Positions 46,701 to 60,081 of a stretch of DNA of 64,000 nucleotides are shown piece by piece. Each line of letters begins with the position of its first letter. Within the stretch, counting starts at the first letter, position 1. The DNA comes from Macropodus opercularis (taxonomy: Eukaryota; Chordata; Actinopteri; Anabantiformes; Osphronemidae), in contig CM061098.1 of NCBI GenBank assembly GCA_030770545.1, forward strand, positions 18,132,001 to 18,196,000, in the 5' to 3' direction. The position numbers and the translations under genes were made by a program. The notes under the pieces are model-generated. The model ran no database searches. It worked only from the letters and a program-made list of their open reading frames with translations, and had not been told where the DNA came from.

Positions 46701-49700
46701 GATGACTAGCAGCAGTAAATAATGCAGAAGACGAAGAGGTCGGATGGGAGATAACAACCAAACTGGTGCGTTTTGAGTTTTTAACCCAAGCGTGTGTATT
46801 TTAAATAAGCTGTTACAAGGCCACAGTCGGGTTTTAAGTGTACTTTAACGTGTTATCGCTGTGTTTATGTAGCAGAGGTTTTGGGTCACTTGTTCTCTGT
46901 CCTTGACTTTGACTTTTACTTCCTAAAAAACACTTCCAGCAAAATATGCTGGTACATAGTTGCTGATATTTAATCTTGTTCTGTTACGCTATGTAGCTAC
47001 TGTGATACTTAGGTAAAGTCAGTGGTGCCTTTTCCACTTCAACATTAACAGCATCCAGCTGTAGCCACATCTCTGTTTCTGCAGTTTCATTCAACTCAGC
47101 ACAAAAAGTAAAGCATTGCAGCTTTTTTATTTCATCCATGGGTGAGCTGACAAAGCAACGCGAGTCAAGGTAACCTCAAGCTGATGGTGATAAACACACC
47201 TACAGATCTGACTCGGTATTCAGAACTTTCAAACGTGTTTCTGCAGATGATTAAAAGCGATAAATGCAATAATCCAGACTGGTTTCAATTAAATGTGACA
47301 TAATTATGAACATGGGGTAATAGCAAATGTAGATATGCAGGAAGAGGTTTCTACTACAGGAAATAAGATTAGGCTTTCATTCACTGATATAAATAATTTA
47401 TTTGCACTGTAATTACTTTCTGTTTATTGGGTTTGTGGCAAGTGAGGAAATTACCTAAACAACGTTTTGTCTCACCATTCACGCAGTATTTCCTTTAACA
47501 GCCTTGCATCAGATACTGTTATCAGAAAGGTTTATTAATTTACACCTTGCATTGTTTTTCACACTGCAGTCAGTCAGTTATCAAAGCACGCGTCGTCTTT
47601 ATAACGGACTCAGATTACAGCACCGATACCATAAGAGACGAAATGAAGAACGTTTAGGATGATGCACGGCGGAAAAGAGCAGGACAGAAGAGGGGAAACC
47701 AGGGTTGGTCCTGATGAACAGCTGCATCGACTCCGCTGGGCTGAGAAGCAGACATGGGAACAGTGACGGCATTAGGAAATAGTTCATTATGACGTGTGTA
47801 TGCACCTTTTATTTCATAGAACGCTGCATGAAATAGCAGGAAACGTCATGTCTCATTGTGTTTGCCACAATATTTCCACAGGCTCTCGCTTCATCGCACC
47901 GTCTCACTGCGTCCTCATCCTCTGCAGCGATTTTAATGGCAGCTCGCTGGAAAAACTCGTTTCATGCTTTCTTTTACTTAATGAACCAAACCGTAATGTT
48001 CATAATAACATCAGTGGGTTGAAACGCAGCACTTTTTGCTGATTAGTGTTACAGTTGTTGTATGTGATGTGACTACTGTTGCAGTGGTTCCAGCATCAGT
48101 AGCAATCGGGTGCCAACAGCCAAGTGTGCCAGATAATTGCTGGGCTGTGTCAAACATCACTGGGCTAAACTGTTCAGAGGAGCAGAAACGTTCAAATGTG
48201 TCCTTGTCCTACAGCCTCATCACATGTTTTTTGATTCTAAATGACTGATGGCGATTCGAAAACAAACATATTTGGAGAAAACCCTGCTGATCAACTGACT
48301 TCTGTCATGTCTCTTCTCTGCATCATGTGACTGAAGGAAAAACAGTTTGTGTCAATATTCCTTCTATAATATTGTTCACATTGCAGATGCCAGACGTGTT
48401 GCTAATGTCCATTTCTTCTCTTCTTCTTGGTGATGTGACACCATCATAAGTCTCCCACCTCATTTCACACTGGACGTCCTCTGCTACGGTAGCTGTGGGA
48501 AATCATTACAGTAAATCAAAAGTCCCCCGAACGGACCGTTACTAACTGTAACGTCCTGTTCATTTCATTGTGGATATTGAATAACTGCTGATGTCAGCGG
48601 TTGGTGTTTTGCATCCTTCCCATCTTGGATTCCTCACATTTGAGTGGTGGACAGTGGCCCCTCATGATTCAGACTGTGTGTAAGCGTTTCTGGAGCGTTT
48701 TTATGTGAGCGACTGCTCGGTCATGTGACCTGACTTTTTCTTCATGCCTGCAGCTACATTTAATTACTGCTAGGAAATTTCTATACTAATTACACAGCTG
48801 CTCAGTCTGTGTGGTCTCTGCATTCCAACATCACATTGATTTGATTAATCAATGCCGAGTCCTTCCAACCATTTCCTGCAGTTTAACTGGGGCTGGATTG
48901 CAGTTGCAGCAGACTAAGCAAACTGTTCTCTCCACAGAAATGTTTTCTAGCTCATCCTCAAGCTGGAAATAGTGATACTTACAAATGAGGCACCATTTAG
49001 TTCCAGTGTGGAATATTCATTTTTTGCTCGTACACCCTGGTGTTGTCTGACTGGACTGATTTCAGAGAATTAATTTAAAAGAAATTATTTAGTATTAAAG
49101 TGTTTTTACTTTTATTTTACTTGTATTGTATTCTCTTCCGATGTTTTCAATTTGATTTGCGGTGTGAACTTGACTTTACTGCTCTAATACTTTTATTTCT
49201 GTGTTACCCTTCAACACCCTGCTCTGTTGGTCATTTAGCTTGTTCTATTTAATATGCAAACGTAGTGGGAATTAACATGACTGTGACACTCATAACTCAG
49301 TCTGGTGACTCAGTCCTTCTTGTCATTTGCATCTACACTATAATAGCATGTTACTAAATGTGAAACTGTTGAAATATCCTGTGTGCAGATTCACAGAAGG
49401 TCATTGAAATGCTGTTCTCAGCAACAAAGGCGGATGGAGATGTAGTACATAAATCCCAGAGTCCTTGGAGGCCAAGAGAAGACGCCAGGACGACGCCTCT
49501 CTAGAGATGTAGTTGTGGTGTAAACTAGGCTGCCACAGCTGGTGCAGAAACGAGGGGCGAGCGTAATGCGAGGAAGGGCTGCAAACCAGCTAAAGAGGTT
49601 CGCCTTCCCTTTCTGTTCACCCAGAGAAGACATTAGGTCATGATACATTTTGAGATTCTACTGAGATTACTGTATAAGAAGAGCTCCACCGTACACGGGC

Positions 49701-50474
49701 AAAAATACGCCTTCAACACAGACGTAACAAAATGTGTGAAACACCAGCCACCATTACACAGCAGGTAATTAGATCAGACCTCCCGCGCAGCTTTGGGATC
49801 AGCTGGACACATATGGACACATCTCCATGGTGACTGGACAGTGTAATGATGTCATGTGTTGTCTGGATTCATGATCACTCAGTCTTTTCTCATTTGGTGT
49901 TTTACTGGATAATCATATAAAACGTTGGGTTAATAGTGTTCAAAAGCTTCACTTGGTTTTACAGGATGATTAGTCACGAACCAAATCAGTCCAGTAAAAC
50001 TCTCAGTCCAATTTAGGCTAAAACTAAGTGGAACAACTGGGATAAGTGATTAGTGTCCAGTTCTTTTTGCTCATGGAAATGTAGGAATTCCATTGTTCCG
50101 TTGTTGTAACGTACCTCTAGTCCTGAGCAGTGGTAGAAAAAGTGATTGCTAACGTGAACTGTGTGCAGAAAAGACTGTGTGGAACCAGATGAAGCTTTTG
50201 AAAGCCCACAGAAAAAATGACACGTACAGTATGACACCCGTGTCACAACAGGTGTTCCTAATTATACGAGGAACTAAACCCAGAGGATTGGATTAAAGGT
50301 AAAATGAACAGAAATGTGCCATTATTGCAGGAGTAACAAAGCTAGTCTAATCATTTATTGTGCATTAACGCTATTATAAATGTATTTATAATAGAGAATG
50401 CAGGGGAAACATTAAACTGTATAACAGTGGCTCTGCTGCAGAAACCTCCAGCTCCGCTTCCAGCTGTGTAAAGG
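43704..50474. other. Intergenic, no gene seen
   Basis: Short frames only. Positions about 48,760-48,860 carry TTTAATTACTGC and CTAATTACAC homeodomain-like words. No transposon recognised. Confidence 0.4.
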
Positions 50475-50720
50475 TCATCGCTCTCTGTCTGTCTGTGCCT
50501 CGTCTCCCAGTTTCTCCCACCACTGATCATATTCATCAGTCTCACCTGTCCACTCTCTCGTGTAAGTACATCTGCAGTCACTACAGCCACTCTGTGACTC
50601 TTCTATGAAGTCACTCTGCAGCATCGGCTCCTTTTCACTCAGGACGTTCTTGACTTCGTCTTTTGCTTGCTTCACAGACTGTAACCTGCCTTGTGCATCT
50701 TTTGTACGATCACTGATCAC
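50475..50720 (-). CDS. Doubtful small ORF with protein-like composition
   Basis: An 81-codon minus-strand frame is bounded upstream by a stop immediately before a GTG. The product is strongly charged and rich in K/E/D/Q, with a helix-like segment (AQGRLQSVKQAKDEVKNVL) and a Cys pair (CSDCRC). A donor-like ACAG/GTGAGA lies inside it. It may be a decayed exon. I recognise no family and no neighbouring exons. Confidence 0.15.
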   Translation of the reverse strand: MISDRTKDAQGRLQSVKQAKDEVKNVLSEKEPMLQSDFIEESQSGCSDCRCTYTREWTGETDEYDQWWEKLGDEAQTDRER

Positions 50721-53700
50721 TTACTGTGATTACCTGCCTTGTTGACTGGACTAATCACTGTAAGCGTGACATAAGCGTGTGCTTTGGCACCGGATAAACA
50801 ACTGTAACACTTGCATTTACACATACAGCCTAAAAGACAGTGATACAAACAACCTTTTGTGCTGCAGTGTGTCCTCCGACAGAGCCCTGACAAAGACAGG
50901 AGACGGTCTGTCTCTTTGTGTGATCCATGGACAACCTGTCCACTCTGTGCACAGCCTCTGGCCAAGTGACAGTGTCACTGGTTCCTTTGCCCCTCACAAA
51001 AAGAGGTGTGGATAATGGTGGACAGACATGTGTCTTTTCTCCGTGGCCTCAGGCGACAACCAGACAAGCTACAGGGACAGAAGTTTTTGGGGCTTGAGAA
51101 GTGTGGCTACGCAGTGGGGGCACTGAGGCCTTATGGTTAGTTAAGCTAGTTCACCTGTTAGACAGTTGGTCTTGTTGACAACTAATCGGCCACTATTAGT
51201 GACATTGTATGACATGGTACCATTGACATGGTAACAGGATGTACCTGCCTCCGTTTACCAGGACAAGCAGCAGGACATGAATAACGGATGGATGCATGTT
51301 TTGCTCATGGTTGCTCAGGGTTTTTATGCATAGTGGTTTATAGTTACTGTACTGCTGCCTACAGTATCTAACCCCAAAACACAGGCACACACTACAACAG
51401 GTACAAAGACAATGACAGTTTTGTTATCAGGAAGTAAAATAGTTCTGAAGAAACTTTACGCAGGGATCCCTGCTAGGATACGTTACTAGAGCTGTCTAAC
51501 AGATCGGTAGCATTTTACAGCTATTAGCTCTGCTTCCAAACCTTGTGCTAAGACATAATACAGAAACATCTGTCATTTCCAAACTTTTGAAGTATTCCCT
51601 TAACATTGAAGAGGTGAGTGAAGATAGAGACACGAGGGGAGAGAGAAACAAAATAAAGAAACGTGGATAGATGAACAGGTTTAGAGACAGACCAGCAGAG
51701 AAAGAGGATTCTCTGTCCTGGAAGAGGGTGACTCCAGAGGAGAAGGTGTCTGGACTCTCTGCCTGAGAGAGCAATCGATTTCAGGCTCCCAGGCTCTTTG
51801 TTGCCCTTAAGACTGAACGACTCTGAAATAACATCATAGTGCAGGGAAGAAGTGAAAGGAGCAAGAAATATCAAGCAGTGGGAAAAAGGGACAAAATGAA
51901 TGAAAAGCAAAAGGAATAAAATCGGGTAAAAGAAGACGTCTTAGTCATGATAGAGCAGAAAACGTGAAGATGGGTTCAGACAGTATAAGAAATGCTGTAA
52001 CAATAATACTAACTCCTGAAAGCGGCATTTTGTAGCTGTTCAAAATAATTTAATCACCACTCTCATTAGCGCTGAGCCAGTGTCCAGTATTTACTCAGGA
52101 CTAATGTCTGCCAACAACCTTGGTTTGGCAGGAAATACACCCTCTGTGATACCAAACAGCTTGTTTCCAAGCACAAATCACAACAATCCCTTCTTAGGAC
52201 AAAATTCATTGCTTTATTGTACTGCAGTGTTTCGAGGTAACTCATTTGAAAGGCCAAAGGCAGTTCGTAGCTACTGGGGTGATGGCATGGAAAGGGAGGG
52301 AGCAACCATCAAATCAATGACCTGAACACCCATACGGGCCATCGGTCCCGTCTCAGCCATCATAAGGTCACATACTGTACATCTGGTGTCTTGCAGTGGC
52401 ATAGAAATGGCTGCTTACCACCTATTGTCACCTTAAATTCAAAAGTCAAAAATGTTGAACCACATTTCTGCAAATACAGCGTCTTGGTTGGATTAAGGCT
52501 CAAAGACATCGGGTTAGTTTTAACGATTTTTATATCGTACTAAAACCATTAACAATGGCAACATGAGACGGAGTGGAGTGGTCCTGTGTGACTCCAGGTT
52601 TCAGCTGTGATAGACAACCAGTGTCTATCATCTGAGCTGCTCTGCGCTGACGTGGTGCTGTGCTGCTTTTCAATTGCGTCACAGCCATCAGACCCGTTAC
52701 AATAAACAGCAACATGGGTACAGTTTTGAAAAGTAAAGCTCTTTAAACATGGATTATTATTATTGTTGTTGTTGTTGTTAACAGCACCAAAACACCAAAT
52801 TTTGGGGGTAACAGTAAACCTCCAAAAGTTGTGCTTGGTATCTTGCTAAAGCCACAGCGATTTGTGAAAAACGACGTTTGGATTTGCTTACACCAGTGTA
52901 GACGTGAGCTGCTGGTGATCTACTACAGCTTCTGTCTGTTGGTGTTTTTAATGGTTTGGGGAAACCTAAGCTCCACTGTGGTGCAACATGCTCTCAGCTG
53001 CAGATGGTTGGTTGACCAACGCTCCTTAGAGGCTCTCTCATAATGTATTATTTTAATTTCCAAGTAATGTTAGCCCAGCTAATTTGGAAGAGTAACGAAC
53101 CTCCTAGTGCCTTGCATTCATCACTTAGCCACTATGAAACACTTGGAAATGCCAGAGCAGACTCTTCCTTAAAATGAGCAGCAGCTTTATTGATTCTTTA
53201 ATTTGATTTTTTGCACTTGTGTTATGATGAAAATACTTCTTAACTTTTTGATGAATGTATAAATAGTCTTTTTTAGGATCAAGCGTGTTCTTTGAAGACC
53301 CTTAAGTAAAATTCAGTGATCATCGATTACTTGGGTGCGGTTTCAAAGCTGACTGATTGTTCTGGTGGGTTTCGCACATGGCCTGTAAATCTGGACGTTA
53401 GGTTTATTGCTTTAATTTGGTGAATCAGTAAAATATGAGAATCTAAATGTGTAGACATTGTGTCTTTTTGTGTTTAATTAAACATCTCCTTGTTGCTTGT
53501 AGAGAAACCCGAGCGCGGGGGCAGGCCATGGCTTCCTGAGGGAGTAGGACCCTGTGGAAATTCAGGATGCAAGCACATGGGAAGGGGAACAGAGATTAAT
53601 ACTGCCTGGTCAAAAGCCAGCTCAACAAGGCTGTCAGGGTGAAGAGCTAGTCTGCCAACAGTGACTCATGCTCCGCGTAGACGGCTGGCAGCCAACACCG

Positions 53701-54475
53701 TCACAGCCTCCAAGAAAGAGCCTTCCTAGAATACTCCTCCCTCCGTTACACTTCAACAACACACACACACGTGCAGCACGACGCTAAGTGGAACATTTTA
53801 GCATTAATAATCCCGCTTATTGATTTATAGAACATCAACATTCCTGCTCGGTTTTCCCAGATAATGTGTTGAAGAACGCAAGCGAGACACGGGAGATGAA
53901 AGGCATTTCAAAAGGCATGGGAATCTGAAATAACTAATGTACATAATGGTTGGGTTGGAACAAAAGGAAACGTGTGGCGCTGATCTATTTGTAGAGCTGT
54001 ATTTTGAGCATCTTGCTGAGTATTAGAGTTGGGCTCAGCGGGATTCAAGAAGAAAACGCGTTGGCTGCTTTAACGGTGCTAAATGTGGATGAGTGAGGAC
54101 AAACAGATGTTTTCGGTTTTGTTTAAAGTGATGTAATTACAGTTTTTCATTACATTTATTTGTACTTTTCGTGTGGTGCTGTCCAGCTGTCGCCAGGCGA
54201 GATGAGTACTCGCTGGACAGGTTGCTAGGCTCAAACAAGTCACATTCCCTTTCACCTATAGGCAGCTTATAGGCACAATTTAAACCAGTAACAAACATAT
54301 CTTCAAAATAAAAGCGTTGGAAGCACTGGTCATGTGCTGAAACGTGGAATGAGGGAAAGAGAAAGAGGGGAAACGTGGGGAGAGAAACACTGGCTTTTCT
54401 TTTTCTGTGTTCTGCTTTTTCTTTGGCAGAAACCCAACGTCCCTTTTATATTATTTGCCGTCGTTACATCTACTA
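50721..54475. other. Intergenic, no gene seen
   Basis: Positions 52,026-52,326 and 53,780-53,960 look like balanced, non-repetitive regulatory DNA (the second has GCATTAATAATCC and TATTGATTTATAG). This is appearance only. A (ATT)n(GTT)n run lies at 52753-52780, and a perfect 9-bp hairpin (TGATAGACA, 5-nt loop) at 52608-52630. Confidence 0.35.
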
Positions 54476-54479
54476 TTAA

Positions 54480-54748
54480 CCCTCCTGCAGCCTTGGAGGG
54501 GTCCAAACGACCCCACTGTAAACCAGGGGCTCAAAGCTCAGAAAAACACACCAGGGTTGGATCAAACAGCCTTGGTGGGTGATACATCCCAGCAATAAAC
54601 ACGTGTGGGTCTATGATGAACAAGTTCATCCAACCGTTCATCTAGATGAAGCGTGTTGTCATTTATCGTCTGTCTGCGGCTGTTTCATCCAACCCGTGTG
54701 TGTTTATTGAGCTTTGAGCCCATTTTAATTTTGACCCCTGCACACGGT
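54480..54748 (+). mobile_element. piggyBac-like MITE, copy 2
   Basis: It starts CCCTCCTGCAGCC directly after TTAA (54476-54479) and ends at a decayed GCACACGG followed by TTAA (54749-54752). Its interior matches copy 1 closely, including the TCATCTAGATGA palindrome. The right terminal repeat is eroded. Confidence 0.8.
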
Positions 54749-54752
54749 TTAA

Positions 54753-57713
54753 GCGGCTGCGCATCATGTAAGTCTGCTCTCACACCAGTTCAAGGCCAAC
54801 ACAACCAAACTGAACATCAGCTTATTGTCCTCTTGCCTTATACTTTAGTTCTTCTCCATGAAACTTCGTTCCCTCATTCTGTCTAATTATGGGTGATACA
54901 TGTCCTGTTCCCTCTCTGCAAATATCCACTTGTTTATTCAGCCACTGGGTACAGTAACTTTGAAATTCAGCTCTTGTGTTGCAGCTTTGTAATCTCTGTT
55001 GGTATTCAACGCTTGTCTTTGTAGTCTGTCTCGCTGAAGCTTTAGTTCTTCTACTCTATTGCCCAGTTTGTTTACAAAGGGGAGGCGTAGCATATGTTTT
55101 CATCCAGAGACAGAACAAATTAAGTCCTGTCTGGCCTGGCTACGCTTGTGGGGAAGTGAGGAGAGAAGAAGCAGTGAGTGTGCGTCTGCGTACAGGTGCA
55201 TGACAGACAGTCACAGACAATAACCTGCAGCCGGCAAGGTGCGCGAATAAAAATAGATTGGAGTAATAATTGTCGTAAAGATTTAAATGGATGTGTGTGT
55301 GTGTGTAAGAGGGATGTCAAGAAAACACAAAGGTGTTACATCCCTGTGTGTGTGTGTGTGCTGAGCAGCAGGGTTCACTGCTTTAATAGACCCTGGTAGT
55401 GAATTAAACAGTTGGGAGCGTTGTTTATGGATACAGGCTGAACTGCTGTGGGTCAGCAACCTGAGCTCAGCTCTAAATGATGATGTGAAATAACGTTTTT
55501 TTTTTCTTTCCTCGTGCTAAGACGAACAAAGTTTGCAGTTAGAGCTGTGAGGTGTGAAGCAAACAGATTAAGGTCTGCATTTGGCCGCGATAGGCTGGGG
55601 CACAGTGGCAGTCCGTGGTTTCTGCGTCTTCTGTTGTACTGCATAAGCAGTAACCGCTGCATAGAGGTGATGGGGCTGAAAAAGAAATTGAAGTTCGCCA
55701 TGCTTTGGATTTATATGTATGAAAGTGTGCGGTTCTGTTTTGAGCTGTAAACTGGGCCACAAAGTTCAACATCTGAATAAATCATTTAAGGCGAGTGGGG
55801 ATGTAAAGCCAACAGTAGATGTGGCTTCTTTGTAAAGCTTTAGTTGTAAGTGGTGATGAAATGAAACCTGAAATTTCAGCTTTTATCAGTTTTTCAACAT
55901 CTTAAAAAGGAAAACGTATTACTAGACCCAGACATATTGAACAGAACCGGCAGCTCTGCCAAAACATTCCCTCCTCAAGTCTCCTGGGAAAGGTTTGTCC
56001 AGACTATTTCAAGTATTTCTAAGTAATTAGTCAACTTTGGAAACGATTATTTAAAGTCATTCCATAACAATGAACACATGCTGAGCAGGGGAGCAGGGGA
56101 TCGGGGTAATGTCCATTCCAGCTTCTTCCCATGTGTTTCTCTCCACTGTTTCTTTTTAATGAAGGGAAAGAGAAGGTTTGCACCTGTTCACTTTCTTCTC
56201 CCCGCAGAAAATGTTAAACAGGTTGAACCAATTCCAAGCCTCCAGACTAAAATCTCTGCTTCTGGCTCCTGGTTGATTTAGTGTCTTTTCCTGATGTGTG
56301 TGTGTGTCATGGACGTTCACTTACCTGGACTCAGTTTGTCCTCACACTAAAGGACTTCTCATGCTGCATGTGGTCATATGGTAGAAGACGTTGTAGTCGC
56401 CATGGAGAGAAGATGCCACCTCCTCATTCTCTCTGAGCTCAGGCCAGTCATCATCTATGGCACTGATGTAACTTCAGTCTGGCTAAGAAGCTGCTCAAAG
56501 TGCCTACGGTGCTGACGCACTGCAAAAACTGGGTCGACAGACGTTCACTTACAGCCTGACAGCTGATTGTCAGCTTGTTGTGTTTTGGTCTAAAGATTAA
56601 ATAACTGAATAATCTGAAAATGAACATTTTAACACATCGGAAACAAGGCTCCAAGCTTTGTAGTTAGTAAAAAGCTCTAAAGCTGTGTTTTTATATTTTT
56701 GGGGAAGGAAGCACACACATTACACCACCCAAACAAATGCAGCCATTATCTCGCCAACGTACCCTTCCTCTCTCTCTCTCTCTCTCTCTGGCAAGGCTAT
56801 TAATTTTAATATGATTGAAAATTTCCGCTAAAAACTCTGGGGACTCAGCCAGACCAGGCTGTGAACAAGAGATGAAACTTCAACTAGTTTCAACACTCCA
56901 GGCACTTCACAGCTCTCCGTTTTTTCAAAATCTGTATCAAATGCAATCAAGTTGTCCTCCCTCCCTTCCTACGCCAAACCCTCCCTTTTAAATTTGTATT
57001 TCAAGTGAGTTAAATTACTGTCAAAATAAGTGGGAAGCTGTGATGAAATATTAGGTAAGACCTAGCAGAAAATGCAAGAGACATGATTATTTCCAACGGC
57101 GCCAGACACTTTGAAAGGCCTCCAAATGAGAAACATAACCGTGCTCTCACAAGTTTAAAAGTGCTGGATTGACGACTAAATAAAGCAGAATAGCTGCTGA
57201 CACTTGAAACCACAAAACAGAGCAGAAGGGTGTATCCAGAGATCACTGAAACCGATCTGAATGCTCACGTCTTGGTCTCCATAGGAGCAGGAAAAGTGTC
57301 CTGCTTCGTTTTCCTGTGTGTTGAACCTGCTCGTGCTTCTTGTTGGTCGCTCTACATTTTCATGAGCCTAGAACGTGCAGCCGAGCAGGCGATTCAAGCT
57401 GTTATTGATTCAAAGTGATAAACTCTCTCTCATAAAATCAGATCTGGAGCCTTTATGGACTGGACTGGACTGGATGCAGCAGTGTTTAGCTCAGCTGCCA
57501 TGCTTTGGGACAATGGGCTCTGAAATGCTGCTCTCTAGTTCAGCAAGCTCAAGCTCTCACATTAATACTTCAACATGCTTATTACTCTTCCTAATGGACT
57601 GGGGCAAAACCCCATTTTATGTGTTGTCTGCAGTTAATAACGTACTTTATAAAACCATTGATATTTTATTGCATGTACGTTAAAAACTGCTGTGCGTGCA
57701 CACTGACACAAAG
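54753..57713. other. Intergenic with short microsatellites
   Basis: No gene. (GT)n runs lie at 55292-55306 and 55345-55360, and (CT)n at 56768-56789. Positions about 56,790-57,140 are non-repetitive with TATTAATTTTAATATG and could be conserved regulatory DNA (impression). Confidence 0.4.
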
Positions 57714-57715
57714 AA

Positions 57716-57958
57716 GGTAAATGGTCTGCACTTGTACCTTCTTCTTCCTATTGGTCCTCAAAGCGCTTTGATGCTGCGTCTCATTCACCCATTCACACAC
57801 ACAAACACATTCACACACCGGTGGCAGAGCTGCTATGCAGCTTAGGCTGACACACCGGGGGCAACTTGGGGTTCAGTGTCTTGTCCAAAGACACTTCGGC
57901 ACATGACCGATCCTACGATTGGTGGGCGACAGCTCTACCTCTGAGCCACTGCCGCCCC
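57716..57958 (-). mobile_element. tRNA-like SINE, common teleost family
   Basis: On the minus strand it begins GGGGCGGCAGTGGCTCAGAG, which includes a Pol III A-box-like word (57938-57948). The family's AAGTGTCTTTGGACAAGACA and CACTGAACCCCAAGTTGCCC blocks follow, then CAAAGCGCTTTGA near the end. The B box (GGTTCGA-type) expected after the head is missing or eroded, so it is not transcriptionally competent. Confidence 0.75.
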
Positions 57959-57959
57959 A

Positions 57960-60077
57960 AAGGTCAGCACTTCTGTTTCTGGGAAAGTTTTTAACGACGG
58001 TGGAAAAAAAATAAGACGCAAACTTGGATCGAAGGAAATGTACTGATTATATATCATATTATTTTAGATTGTATTATCGCATGTGTTCTTACCATTATCA
58101 TAGGTAATACTGTAATCTGAGCGTTTGCTCAAGTGCTGAGGTGGCAGTTTGAAGTTAAATGGATCATAAGTCATCTTGACTCTTTATGTTGAGCCTAAGG
58201 ATAAAAAGAAACAGTCTTTGATCTGCTACACTCACACCATAAATCTTTAAACGGAATATTTACTATGCCACGTGTGGAGCTTAAGCACTTAATCTGACAA
58301 GCTGTGATACAACAGGCTGTATGTTAGCAGCACTGTGGAACAACGTCCTCCACAGAGTCAGCCTGTTACACCACTGTGCTCATGGACTGTTCTGAGATGT
58401 CTGGGAAACCTCCACCTGACATTCACAGCGTAACCTGCTTTATCAAGCACTGGTTGTGACGTGCGATAAAAGCTGGGTTGGTAAGTTTACTAGTAGGCTG
58501 ATTGTACAGTAGAGGGTCAATACTTGAACCAAACATGACCATGAACATGATAGTTTTATAATTATACAGATGGAAAACACACGTTTTATTTTAATACCAC
58601 ACGTCACTATTCTCTGGTCCAGGAATTACAGAGTGCTCATAAAAATGAAAGCCAACAATTCATAGAATTAGATACCGTAGAGGGATCGACTACAAAGCAA
58701 TCCGATTTACCCACTCATTAGGTCTAAGGTAAGCGTGACGGCTTACACGCACAGAGGGATCATTGTACAGCACCCAGTCTTATTTAATTATCCAAGCGAT
58801 AGAGCAGAGATCTATTTACAGACGCCCGGGACCACAATGAAATGGGTTTCTTTCCAGGGAATAAATGCTTCTGCTTACACAGTGAAATTCCAGACGGAGG
58901 CCTGGAAGTGGACCGGCCTCCCTGGAACACGTCGGTTTATCCCAAGCCAACTGGTCAGTGGGCTGACTTGGAAGAACAACCCCTACAATGTATTACACAG
59001 CTAATTCCTGAGCATTTAGCCACCGTGCATGTGTTGGCTGTTGAATCCAGGTCAGTTCAAATCATCCTGGATCTTTGTTCGCTGGGTTTAACTCAGGGCT
59101 GGATGGGCCCCGTCTGGTCAGTCTGCCAGTCGGTGACCATTGATCTGTTTACACCAGAAATACACTGATTAAATTACAACAGAGAATTCTGTAAGTTCTC
59201 AACATTTAAATATTTATAAGGTGTCCACAGAATCGTCGCGTCTAAAGGCACACGTGAAGCAGAATGAAGTTATGGAAGGAACACAGACAAAATACACAGA
59301 TTTCTCCAGCTCTGTGCTTCAGAGAACAGACGCCTGACAGGGTACAGTGAACATACCAGGCAGGGTTTTGACCTAAGGTGCCTGATAGAACCAATAAGAT
59401 CACTTGTACTAACAATTGGGAACGTTGTCTTGACCAGAGGGGAGGAACCTACTGTAAGCTGACAACAGACGGACTAGTGTCACCCTAACTAAAACATTTG
59501 AATTACTACTGACTTCCAAAAAGTTCAAACTAAAACCAACTACGACCTAAACACCAAGTGCTCAGACTACCTGGTTATTAACTTGGTGTTTGTTTGTTTT
59601 GGTTCTGTTTCAGGTTGAATACAGGTAAAATCTTTAATGCTGAATTCCTTCATGTTAACTCTCACCTGAACGTATCATTCATGTGACGTGTCTTTCCTGA
59701 CCAAACTATCCTGTTTCACGCTTGTATTTCTTTCCCATCCCCCCTTTACCAACGTATCCTCCCATCAAGGGAACACTAATGGGACATCGTGCCAGTGATG
59801 CCCGGTTCATGAAAGTATATAAACCCAGAAATTAAACACAGGTGCAAACACCGATGGCCAGGGAGGAGCAGAGAGAGAACGTGACATCACAGAGACAGAC
59901 ACAAAGCACTGTGACAAAACCAGCCTTACTACCATGCGTATCAGCTATAAAATGCTTCAGTGTCACATCTTTTGGATGTACAGTATATTTAAGTTAACTG
60001 GGCAAGTTAAGTAAACCAATCGAGAATATTTTAGTGTTATATTTATATATTTTATTTTGCTACACCACCAATTTGCC
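57960..60077. other. Intergenic; open stretch near 58,735-59,004
   Basis: No confirmed gene. An 89-codon plus-strand frame at 58735-59004 lies in balanced non-repetitive sequence. I could not assign it, and a conserved non-coding element is as likely. Confidence 0.35.
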
Positions 60078-60081
60078 TTAA

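Noticed and set aside
57716..57958. Possible tRNA gene
   Set aside because: The A-box-like head belongs to a SINE. There is no cloverleaf, B box or anticodon arm.
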